NCBI GenBank assembly: GCA_038496675.1
Contig: CM076649.1
Coordinates: 18,096,337 to 18,160,336 of the forward strand
From: Rachycentron canadum
Taxonomy: Eukaryota; Chordata; Actinopteri; Carangiformes; Rachycentridae
Length of the DNA stretch: 64,000 nucleotides
Direction: 5' to 3'
A program made the position numbers and the translations under genes. The notes beneath the pieces were generated by a model, which saw nothing but the letters and a program-made list of their open reading frames with translations, ran no database searches and was not told where the DNA came from. Each line of letters begins with the position of its first letter. The first letter of the stretch is position 1. Of this stretch, positions 24,010-34,161 are shown in pieces.

Positions 24010-24160
24010 AAAATTACATTTTTTTATGTTTTTTTGGGCCTTTTGGGCATCAGGAGAGAGACAGGAAAGAGAGAGAGAGTAGGGCATGACATACAGCAAA
24101 GGACCACAGGTTGGATTCAAACCCAGGCCACGGCAGGCCCCATCACTTTATTATATATAT
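24010..24160 (-). mobile_element. second tRNA-like SINE, reverse orientation, cut by assembly gap
   Basis: On the minus strand a B-box-like GGTTTGAATCC (24113-24123) is followed by CAACCTGTGGTCCTTTGCTG, TATGTCATGCCCTACTCTC, TCTTTCCTGTC and a poly-T/A tail. This is a common percomorph SINE body. Its 5' tRNA-like end, with the A box, would fall inside the run of N. Confidence 0.65.
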
Positions 24161-24560
24161 NNNNNNNNNNNNNNNNNNNNNNNNNNNNNNNNNNNNNNNN
24201 NNNNNNNNNNNNNNNNNNNNNNNNNNNNNNNNNNNNNNNNNNNNNNNNNNNNNNNNNNNNNNNNNNNNNNNNNNNNNNNNNNNNNNNNNNNNNNNNNNNN
24301 NNNNNNNNNNNNNNNNNNNNNNNNNNNNNNNNNNNNNNNNNNNNNNNNNNNNNNNNNNNNNNNNNNNNNNNNNNNNNNNNNNNNNNNNNNNNNNNNNNNN
24401 NNNNNNNNNNNNNNNNNNNNNNNNNNNNNNNNNNNNNNNNNNNNNNNNNNNNNNNNNNNNNNNNNNNNNNNNNNNNNNNNNNNNNNNNNNNNNNNNNNNN
24501 NNNNNNNNNNNNNNNNNNNNNNNNNNNNNNNNNNNNNNNNNNNNNNNNNNNNNNNNNNNN
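24161..24560. other. assembly gap (400 N)
   Basis: A run of N exactly 400 long. The left flank is a SINE ending in TATATATAT, and the right flank is a (TATC)n microsatellite. The true length is unknown; sequence through it should not be translated. Confidence 0.99.
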
Positions 24561-24565
24561 AAAAG

Positions 24566-24628
<63 letters not shown>
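24566..24628. repeat. (TATC)n microsatellite
   Basis: About 16 perfect TATC units abutting the assembly gap, then a broken TATAACTATC end. The array may continue into the gap. Confidence 0.95.
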
Positions 24629-27304
24629 AACTATCTAGACTTTTTGGATGTGTAATATAAAAAGGGTGAACTAACCCTGTGAATATACTGTATCACACAT
24701 TAAAATCCACAGAATTAACAAATACGTTGGTCAAATATAGCATCATAAGTTGTTGAACATGGTTAATTTGCTGTCTTTGCTGAGAAATGTAGGAGTTGAT
24801 CTGACCTCTCTTCCACAGCAAATCTAATGTTACTCATCACATGCTGAGGGCTCTGATTATTCCACTACAAATTTCTCCCGAGTTTGTTATTCAAATAAAC
24901 ATTCTTGCCTCTTTGATAGATAAAAAAAATCATCATCAAATGGTAAAGTAAACCATTTTGCTTCACTGTGTCAATAATAGTAGATGAGCTGACCAAAATT
25001 ATAGACACATCTGTACATGATTGAGTTTCATTTTGTAAGCAAACAAAAATGAGATATCATATGATGTTTGTGTTTTCAATGCCAGAACCAACAGATTTTT
25101 TCCAGTAATTTACCTGATTCTCTGCTGCACGAGTTCAGCTCGGCTCAGCTCATGCTTACATGAATATTAGCTTCATTATATTAGTAAATGTAAGCCTGAT
25201 TTAAACACACTCTGCTCCCTGTGGGACTGACAGAATGCCTAATACACCTGCAGGATGCAAATCAGTGTTCCTCAAGGTAAATCAGAGAAGATTTACCTTG
25301 AGGAAAGCTAATTAGGTCATATTTACACACTATTTACACATTTTCATGGACACATGAGATTTTTTTAATAGTTAATTGGTACATGTTCAACATGTCTGCA
25401 GAAAACACATGCAAATTGCAAAAAAGGTACATACATTATTAGACTGTAGGACAGCTTACTGTGACGAAACTGGTTGTCTCCCGCAAATCAGCTCCGTTCA
25501 ATAATCCCATTCAATTTAAATATCAACATGAGTTCCACAGATATGACCATACAAAATCAGAAAATTAACTGCTTTCACAGCTCCTCAGTCATGCATCAAT
25601 TCTTAAAGTAAACAGTGAAGAGGAGAGGAAGAGTGGAATTCCTGCAGTGTACTATTCTTCAGCATAGATGCTGCCCAGCAATTAGTTTCTGAAATTTGCC
25701 CCACCCCACTTCAGCATTAAACCATGGAGGACGTGCAGGAAAGATGTGGAGTCCCTGTGGTCAAAGCCTCATCATTAACCTTCTGGAACAACACCGACTG
25801 TCCACTGTTGCTTAGCAATGGACAAAAATCAATAGTAGCGGGTGCCACATTTCAGATGGACCAGCTCCACTTTCTCCAAGATGCTTAGTAGCCAGGACGG
25901 TTTTTCAATGAGCTGGTTAAAGAACTAATGAATAAATAAAAGTGTAACACTGAGTGCAAGGGTTTAAAAGGGCAAACATTTATAAACATTTTCAAGCTGT
26001 TGATGGTGGCGTGTAAGTGCGCAGAGTCCATTTAAATAGAAACAAAAAAGTGACTTGTAAATGGTGTATCTCAGAAATTGCTTGTTTGTGTATGTGTAGT
26101 TTCTCCAGCAGTGCCTAGAGTGTCTCTCAGATGTACCCAGGGTTAACCAGACTGGTGAAAGCACCAAACCTCCAGCCCAAGAGTTTGTAAACTATCCCAA
26201 CCACACGTGTGGAGCTGGGCATTTGCTGCTGAAATGTTGGCCCTGTCATGTGCTAAGCCCCGGGGTGATAGCATAATTAAAAGGGCCTTGATGAACACAT
26301 GACATTGGTTCAAAATATCGTCCACAAATCCGCTAGAAAAATACACAGAGCGGATAAGGAACAGCGTCTTTGCACTGCGCATCACATATGGTAGCTCCTT
26401 GCTGAAGGAGCCGGCAGTGAGCAGTATGGGATGTGGGGCTCCCAGGGACCTCTGCAGCATGACATATGTGTTCCATTACAGTTCATTTTCAAACATTTCT
26501 TCAGGACTTGTGGCTTCACAGTCTGCTTGAGAAGGAGGATTAGGCCCTCCTGAAATTGATTTATTTCTGCGCCCTAACTGTTTATTAAATATAATTGACC
26601 ATCAAAGTTGTCACAGAGAGGAGGGAAAAAAAGGAGCTGCTGCATGTACCGCAAAAAAGGGAGCTTTCTTTGAAAAGCTATTTATCTAAAGAATGTCTCA
26701 GTTAGAGGCTGGACTTGGAGGCAGAAAATAGGTCATATTTCAACCACTAATACTACCACACTTGGTGGCTGCAGGATTAATTAGAGCCAAAGTCATAATA
26801 AATATGATAAGTTGTCTCGAGTGAAATAGTAGGCTTACACAGTGCTTGAAAAATGGGCTCCCTAAAATAAGTGTCCCTTAATTTTCAATATGAAAATTCC
26901 CAGTGTATCTCTCATTATGGTGACATAGATTCATCTTCAAGATGACAGGAGTTTCACCAGATTTCTACGTTTATGAACATTTCTTTTGATGAAAGGTCAC
27001 GAAACCTCCAACTGGGAGGGGCTGTTTTACTTAACGACGGCAGCCGGACTTGAGGCAGGAACAGATCTCTACTGACTGACATCAACCATATCAGCACTTA
27101 GAGTGTGTCACTGCCCTGGTGGTCTGATTGCCATTATCTGTGTCTTAAACAGACATGTGTCTGGTGTCTTTTAAATGCCACACAGATGCCAGACATTCTA
27201 CTAAAGACCAAACTGTTTTTTTTGTGTTGTAAGCTGACAGTTAAAGGCAGAAGTAAAAATCCATACCATTGAAACGTGTATTGTTCCTATCATATCATAG
27301 ATTG
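24629..27304. other. non-coding stretch with hairpin
   Basis: No exon recognised. It contains the perfect-stem hairpin at 25268-25305 and AT-rich segments with homeodomain-type motifs (GGATTAATTAGAGCC near 26773, CTAATTAGG near 25308). Minus-strand open frames at 25964-26460 have no domain I recognise. Confidence 0.5.
25268..25305. repeat. perfect 16-bp stem, 6-nt loop hairpin
   Basis: TTCCTCAAGGTAAATC at 25268-25283 is exactly reverse-complemented at 25290-25305, with loop AGAGAA between. The stem is too short for a usual microRNA precursor, and pairing does not extend outward. ATGCAAAT lies at 25255-25262 and CTAATTAG just downstream, so it may sit in regulatory DNA. Confidence 0.9.
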
Positions 27305-27402
<98 letters not shown>

Positions 27403-27438
27403 GTCTATCTTATCTGTCTGTCTTATCTGTCTTATCTA
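27305..27438. repeat. (CTAT)n microsatellite with degenerate CTGT/CTTAT end
   Basis: About 97 bp of uninterrupted CTAT units, then interrupted CTGTCTATCTTATCTGTCTGTC units to 27438. It is open in one frame (Leu-Ser-Ile-Tyr repeats) only because the unit lacks stops in that frame, so it is not coding. Confidence 0.97.
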
Positions 27439-30029
27439 GCTTAATTACTATTATTCAATAAATAAAACTTTTGGTTGAGTGTCAATGGAAATGGAGGATG
27501 AGCTCAGGACAGGCAACATAATTTAATTTTAACAGCAATGCTTAAAGGTTAAACTTATAATGGCTTTTTATCATTATAACAAACAAAAACCATTAGTATG
27601 AATGCTGATTAATTTACACTTACATCCCATAGCTGCTTGAGTTTAATTCAAAAACACATGCTAGTTGTGAAGAGCTGGAAGTGTAGAAAATTGGATGGAC
27701 TTTCTGAAGAATCAAGCTAAATGGAAAACAGACTATTGTTATTTGCAGTTCTAGCAGTGCTACACTGAAACACGAAGCCAATCACACCATGCCTTTACAG
27801 AACAGACAGATAAAATTAATAACAACACTTGCATTGTGTTATACCTTGAGATGCTAGAAAGTAAACTTCTGTTTTATTACTTTAAAAAGAAGTCCTTGCT
27901 TTCTCCTCAGCGTGTCCCTATCTATTAATTGAAGCGTGCAGTACAGCTGAGAAATGAAGGTACAAAGCGAGACTATCTTTAAATGGCTTTGGACCATTAG
28001 CAATACCTCCCCGGCTCAGAGGTAAGGTTGCTTAGATGTTGTGCTTTTTTTTTTTTTTTTTAGGTGTGTCTGATTGATGAAAGTTAATGTGCCTTTGGGT
28101 CACATTAAGAGAAATAGAATAGAGTTACAGAAAAGCAACGCTGTTTAGCTAACACAGGTGCCGTGAACTAGAAATAGCAGCAGTGAAAGTGATGAATTGG
28201 GCATTGCTTTTTTTTGATGTTGGTTTGGTGTCCATTTAACCGTGGCGCCTACTTTAAGGTATCGATTTCTGTAAGCAGAGGAACAGAGTCTCAGTAGAGG
28301 TATTGTGTATATCAGAGTGCCTCCATGCAATTGAGGCAGGCAAGACTGCAACTAAAACGACTTGAAAAAAAGCTATTCTGGTCTGTACTTCATTGGTGGT
28401 GTGGGTTAAATTGTTACTGGCGTCCGTGACAAGCTGTGAGCGTCTCTTTTTTTAACCCTGCCTTGTGAAGATTGAGTTAAAGGTAAAGGCAGGCTGCTCT
28501 TTGAGAGCCCTTTCCCCTTATTTTCCACTACCACTTCAATTTTCACTCTGTCTCATACTTGGGTTGAAGCATGCCAAGTTTCTTGTGACTTCCAAGGTGG
28601 CAGGAAAATAGATGTAAGGCATATACTCTGTGCCTTTGAGTAACACGGTCATTTCTTTGGTGTTAATTATCTGCTTTCAGAACACATGACCAAAGGGAGC
28701 AGCTTATCTTTCAGCTCATCTCTTAGCTGCTCTGATGTGGTCAAAATGAAGTGACATCCCTTTGAAGAATCACCTTAGACACCATTCAACGTCTTACAAT
28801 CATAAATTCTAGAATAGAATCAGTGTGATACATCCTTATCCATCTTCATTATCTGATTTAACATTTTTGCCGTTTTAGACCACAGCACCCTCCTCCCGAT
28901 GACACAGTAGCTAACTGAAACTGTAATGATCTGTGTCATTGATGAAAGCTCCCCACATAACTGAGCTGCAAGAGATTTCTCAGAACACTGACTTTCAATC
29001 ATTTCCAACATCTGGAACAACTATGGAATACATAAACAAGGAGCTGGGCTGAGAGTTGGGGTTGGGTGCCATCATTACAGGGAATTCAAAGGAGAGCTGG
29101 GCAGTTAGAGACAGAGCTAGTTGAGGGTTTACAAGAGGGAATGTAAACAGGCCTGATGGATGGGTCAGTAAAGCTCTCTGTTGTCCTGAGGAAGTCTGGT
29201 CAAGAGCTGCAGGACCCCCACTGACAGGCCTAGATTATGTGGAAATGGGATCTCTTCTCTGAGGAGAACATTCTTCTGCTCGTGCTGCGCTCTTACAGTG
29301 TATCAAAGTCACATCTGAGGCTTCCCCTGTTGGTTTTCCTCCCTGACGTTCTGACCTATTGCCTCACATGCTGCTGGGTTTGTAGATGATGTACAAGTGA
29401 TGTTCAAACAAAGCATTCCTCTTTACAAAGCTTTTTTCAAAGCTTACCTCACTTTGCCGTGCTGAGGGCAACTGCCAGGGGACTGAAGTCAAATAACATT
29501 TGAGTTTGTTGCCGTGTTGGAAATGATGGATGGGAACATGCAATGACAAAAGGGATGATTAAAATGTTGTGAGATTATAAAATCACTCTGCTGCTTCACA
29601 GAGCGCAAGTTAACCTATGACCAGGCCAAATAAAAAGCTAATTAATAAAGGTACATTAAGCAATATATCAACATGCTTTTTATCTTTTTTATGTGCATCC
29701 TCAAGGTCCTCTAGATTCCCATTAGACTCAGCTGTTTTTGGGGATTGGCATTCTAAGAAAAAAACAACATATATCTATGTTCAAAAGAGTAGTGATCATA
29801 GCAAATAATAGTTAGTAGAAGTAAGGTGATATTAAAGATCAAGTTCCTATAGAGAGGAACTCAGTGTGGACATGTGGGTCAACAAAAATGTTTTACATTG
29901 GGAAATTGCTATTTGTTTCCCATTTCCATCAATAGACAGTAAAGTACTTACAATAGGGACATCTGAAAACGCCTCCTGTGTCATTTCTGACAATGCTGAC
30001 AAACACTGTATTTTGTTTAATGTGGAAGA
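27439..30029. other. non-coding stretch
   Basis: Unique-looking AT-rich DNA with a T-run near 28047-28062. I recognise no exon, RNA gene or repeat. Confidence 0.5.
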
Positions 30030-30520
30030 TGTGTTGACTTTTTGTTTAGTGCCAATGAACAAATTGTTGCAATGCTGACATGCTTACAGGAGCTATTTGT
30101 AAGTTTTGCTATTGTTACACAGTAAACATTAGCATTAGGAGCTGTTTACTTACCTGTCTAGAAGAAATGTCATTTCAGCATCAAACTTCATTCCTTCACT
30201 CACCAAGAGTTGGAAAACAACACCACTGCTAATAGGGTGCATTATGACCTCTTGTACTATAAAGACAATGATGGCAGATGCTCTTTTCAAGCACCAATCA
30301 TCACCACCCGCCCCAAACAACAACCTGCATACGGCGGCATAGAAAACTTACAAATACCCCTTTAACTTAGATGGTGAATGTGGATCATTTTAGCGTTGTC
30401 AGTGTGAGAATAATAGATTACTGATATTAGCATTTAGCTCAAAGCACCACTGTGCTTCAGTACAGTTTCACAGAGTTGGTGGTATGATTGCAAACTCGTA
30501 GTCCTGTTACAGTTTAATTC
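30030..30520 (+). repeat. dispersed repeat ('agcatgctaac' family, 3' part), interrupted by a MITE
   Basis: The left piece at 30030-30086 has CTTTTTGTTTAGTGCCAATGAACAAATT and GCTGACATGCTTA. The right piece from about 30362 has AACTTAGATGGTGAATGTGG, then ATTAGCATTTAGCTCAAAGCACCACTGTG and TACAGTTTCACAGAG. In the family these two pieces are contiguous. The 275 bp between them is a separate element, so the copy was split by insertion. Confidence 0.65.
30087..30361. mobile_element. MITE with about 25-bp terminal inverted repeats, nested in older repeat
   Basis: The left end starts CAGGAGCTATTTGTAAGTTTT. The right end, read in reverse complement, is AGGGGTATTTGTAAGTTTTC. The core TATTTGTAAGTTTT is identical and further bases match on both sides. 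There is no coding sequence in 275 bp, so it would be a non-autonomous DNA transposon. The CAGGGGT-like tip suggests hAT, but I could not find a convincing target duplication. Confidence 0.7.
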
Positions 30521-31879
30521 ACTTGTAATTTTCAGAGATATGGTAAATCTCACAAGGAATGCTTCTTGCCACTTGAAAGTTAAGACCCCCCTTTCTAGCC
30601 AAGCGGCCTCACATTAGAACTTGAATGGAAGGCGATACATATTTATATCCTTGAGCTCTGGGTGCTATTTACATACCCCAGAGATGAGCTTTCATGTCAA
30701 AAGCTAATTTCCCCTCTAGATCTAAATCAGTTCATAGGGTTATGTAAAATCTAACCCTCAAGATGACATATTAAACATCAAGCTCAGGAGAAAACAGCAT
30801 GCTGGAGAGTTTTTTTTTTTTAATGTGGCTGCTCCTTATTATCGCGTGTCTTTATCATAGCAGGGTTTTTGAGAAACATCAACACTCTCTTGTTCCCAGG
30901 CCAGAAAATCAAATGGCTTATCTGTGTGCTGGCTGTACGCTATCCACACACAGAGGCAGGGATGCATGCGGGACAACTGAGGCACGTCTGCTCCTGCTGT
31001 CTGAGCACTGCTTGTCAGGTAGAAGAGATCTAGGAAACAAGAAGCCATCAGTCAGGTCCTGACCTGTCTAATGAGACATTTCTGCTCCAGAGAAGTGTCA
31101 CTGATATGAATGATGAATAATGTTCAGTGTCACTGCCCTATTTCGTTGGCCTTGTCATGAAATAAAATGTGGGCTAGAGGAGATTCAGATTTACAGTGGA
31201 AGCGTTTCCTGTCGACTTCACTGTGCGCCTCACAAGACTGCCTCTTGAACATTATGTACATTTATGATAAAGCTGTAGTTGTGAACCGCAGCAGAAATGT
31301 GTTCTGTTGATTACATGCCCTTTACAAAGTAATAGCAATTTACCATTTGCATATGAAATCCTGGCTTTTGTATTATGTCCCATACTGTGCTCAGAGCCAT
31401 TCTCAAGCAGAACTCAAATTTGCGGCTGCTTTTCCAACACCTCCCGATTGTTTTTTTTCCTGTACTTTCCAAAATGAACAACTCTCTCCAAAAATTAGAA
31501 CCCAGAAAAACTAAGTGTTATCTGTGAGACAAAACCTGGAGCTGCTGCACACAGACACACACAAAAAAAAGAAAACTGGGAGTGTTTGTTTGAATTCTGA
31601 CTTCAAACCCAGCTGTACTTTCTAGCAGTGATAACAGTTAACAGGAAAAGGATGTGTTTGCTTCCTTGTAAAATTACAGAGGCTACTACTGCTCACTCCG
31701 CAAAGCTTTTACTTCATCGAGCATCGACAACTGGGTCTTGTTGTATTTTCTGAAAACAGACTTAGTTGTCCAAGGTGATAAATGCAACACAGATCTTCTT
31801 ATATTTCTACATCACAGCTCTGTTATAAGACGTTCAGTAAATAAGTATGATTTATTTTTTCATCCCGTTTACGTTTATC
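30521..31879. other. non-coding stretch
   Basis: No exon or RNA gene recognised. Poly-T at 30811-30821 and AT-rich sequence. An 87-codon plus-strand open frame near 30.8-31.1 kb has no family likeness and overlaps a 69-codon frame on the other strand. Confidence 0.5.
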
Positions 31880-32115
31880 ACATTCACCTACTTCCCTGTG
31901 TTAGCATGCTAACACTTGCTAATTACCACTAAACACTAAGTGCAGCTAATGACGATGCCATTAGTTTTCAGTAATAAATCAGTGAACATTTAATAGTTGA
32001 TTGTTGACTTCACTTAAAAGTCCTCATGGTGGCGCTATAGAGTAAAAGTCATTACCAACATTCATCATCTGAGAACCATTAATGTCAATTCATCTGGTAG
32101 ATATTGAGATATTAA
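31880..32115 (-). repeat. dispersed repeat ('agcatgctaac' family), inverted copy
   Basis: On the minus strand it carries the first-half landmarks (ATGAATGTTGGTAATGAC, a GCGCCACCATGAGG box) and then the second-half ones (TTAGTGGTAATTAGCAAGTGTTAGCATGCTAAC). It belongs to the same family as 23650-23867 and 30030-30520 but in the opposite orientation. Confidence 0.6.
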
Positions 32116-33832
32116 AAATTCAACATATGATTCAAAGTAAAACCTTATACCAGGTTAGAAATGAAAAAAAATGGGATCAGCAGAGCCATCCTCTGTGGAC
32201 CATGAATATCTGTATAACTTAAAATAGCCGTGATTTCGCTGTTGAGATATTACAGTCTGGACAGATGTGGTGGACATCCACTGATGCTAGCATGGCTAAA
32301 AATGCCTTCTAGGTAGCAGTTGACTTACAGTATCAGAAAACACTTTCACATCCTCAACATGGACTTTTCAAGTAGTTTTTTCCTGTGGGTCAGTTTAAAT
32401 AAGACTCTTCATTTTTCTGGTTCCGACCTTCCCCACCTAGTCCCCTCCAAAATCCATAACACTCACAGTATGTAGCTTACATCATAAACGCAAACAATCT
32501 CCTGTGTCAGAAGAGAGGAAGCCGGGAAGATGGGAAACAGATGTAGTGAGGGTTGGAGAGTTTGGTTGGTGAAGTGGTTGACGACAGCTGAGAAACTGGG
32601 CGTAAGCCATGCACACTGACATACTGTAGCTATAGTGATAGTGGTAATAAGTAGGAGAATAAGTCAGTATTACATCTCCCTCAATTAGAGTATCGACTCT
32701 TGTAGAGCTTCGGTGACAGTGAGTCTATGAGGGTAATATGTGTTCATGTGTGCAGTATACATGAGCACAGCTGTATTATTGCTGTTAGTAGGTTCATGCA
32801 GTTACATTTTAGTATTGTGGAGATTTGTGTTATGTCCTAAATCCAAAAGAAAAAAAAAAACTAATAGGTTTCAGTCTAACAACACAGAAACAATCTGAAA
32901 TCAGGACATAAAATGTAGCAACAAAAGCCACAGCAGACTATTTGTGTTAAATATAGACATATGGGTATCATGACTGCTTTTGATCATTGTCTTGATTTGA
33001 AGAAAGCTACTCATGATCAACACCCTGAGGGAGTAATCTCTAGCAGATGTTCTCTAATGCCTTGTCCAAAAGTGTTTCATTTGACTCTTTGACAGAACTA
33101 AAATAGAACATCTATTGTGAGCAATCAAAAGGGTGGACTTGAAGTTGTCTTTTCTTTTATGGGACAGGTTTTTTTTTAAAGCACTCTCCCTTGATCAGAC
33201 CTCAGTTCTTCTCTTCAGTCTGAAGAGTGAAGTCATTTCTCTCAACATTAACTTCCATTTCCCTGTAAAGTCGAGGACTTGGAGCCAGGAGGGTGTAGTG
33301 AGAGGAATTAAATCTTTATAATTATGGAAAAGCTCTCATGGAAATCAATATGAAAGAGCAAAATGCCATGATTTTTTATTTTTATTTATGTGAAATGTAT
33401 GAGGGTTGGGGTTAGGGTTAGATCCACTTCTCTGTTTTTGTTCTCCTGTAACATTTGCTTCCACCCTGTCATTACTGGCTCTAGAAGTGTCTGCTCTGTT
33501 AAACTTATATTGACTTAAATATGACATATATATTATATTGACGATGACTTAGGTAGGTACCCTGTGGACCACAAGTAGCACGATGAAGCAATGTTATCAT
33601 GAGAGGTTTAGCTTGCATTATGTCTGTAAAAAGCCAAAGCTAAACACATTCCTCCAAGAGGTTCACGTTGCTTCACTGACTGACCCTTGTTGACAGTACC
33701 ACTCACAGAAACAGGACAAAAACACAGATGAAGCAATTACATGGATGTAAACAATTCAGTAGTTAAAATCAACTGTAATTTATGATCAGCACCCGCGATT
33801 GTTTGAGTGGTGACCTTACATGAGGTAAGTGA
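32116..33832. other. non-coding stretch
   Basis: No exon recognised. An A-run lies near 32850-32860. GGGTTGGGGTTAGGGTTAG at 33403-33421 is telomere-like but only about three units long. Confidence 0.5.
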
Positions 33833-33840
33833 ATGGGAAC

Positions 33841-34153
33841 TAAGGCTGCAAAATGCGCAAGAAGCAAAACAAAATCACACTGTGATTATGTTGCCAGATA
33901 CTGCAATGTGTGATTTCATTTGGAATTGAAATGATGATGTGATTGTTGTTGGTGTACCAAATAAATGCATGAATAAATATAAGCATCTCTGTAGCACCAA
34001 ACACTTATGGTGCTAACAATGCACAACCATGTAGTGACACAATTGAACTTGATCAATAAAAAAATATCAGCTCCTGTGATTTGGATATTGCAGTTGGCTA
34101 TCACTTGGCCATATTTCGATTTCAGTTATCTTATGATTAACTGTGCAGCCCTG
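33841..34153. mobile_element. hAT-like MITE with 8-bp target-site duplication
   Basis: The left end TAAGGCTGCAAAAT and the right end CTGTGCAGCCCTG are inverted (reverse complement CAGGGCTGCACAG). The element is flanked by ATGGGAAC at 33833-33840 and GTGGGAAC at 34154-34161, an 8-bp duplication with one mismatch. That length is typical of hAT. At 313 bp it carries no transposase. It resembles the abundant fish 'AGGGCTGCAC' elements. Confidence 0.78.
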
Positions 34154-34161
34154 GTGGGAAC

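Noticed and set aside
23947..24655. Open frames of 175-227 codons across the N gap
   Set aside because: N cannot be translated. The frames are stitched from SINE sequence, gap and (TATC)n.
33403..33421. Interstitial telomere repeat
   Set aside because: Only about three TTAGGG-like units, one imperfect. This is expected by chance in a 64-kb window and occurs in fish repeats.
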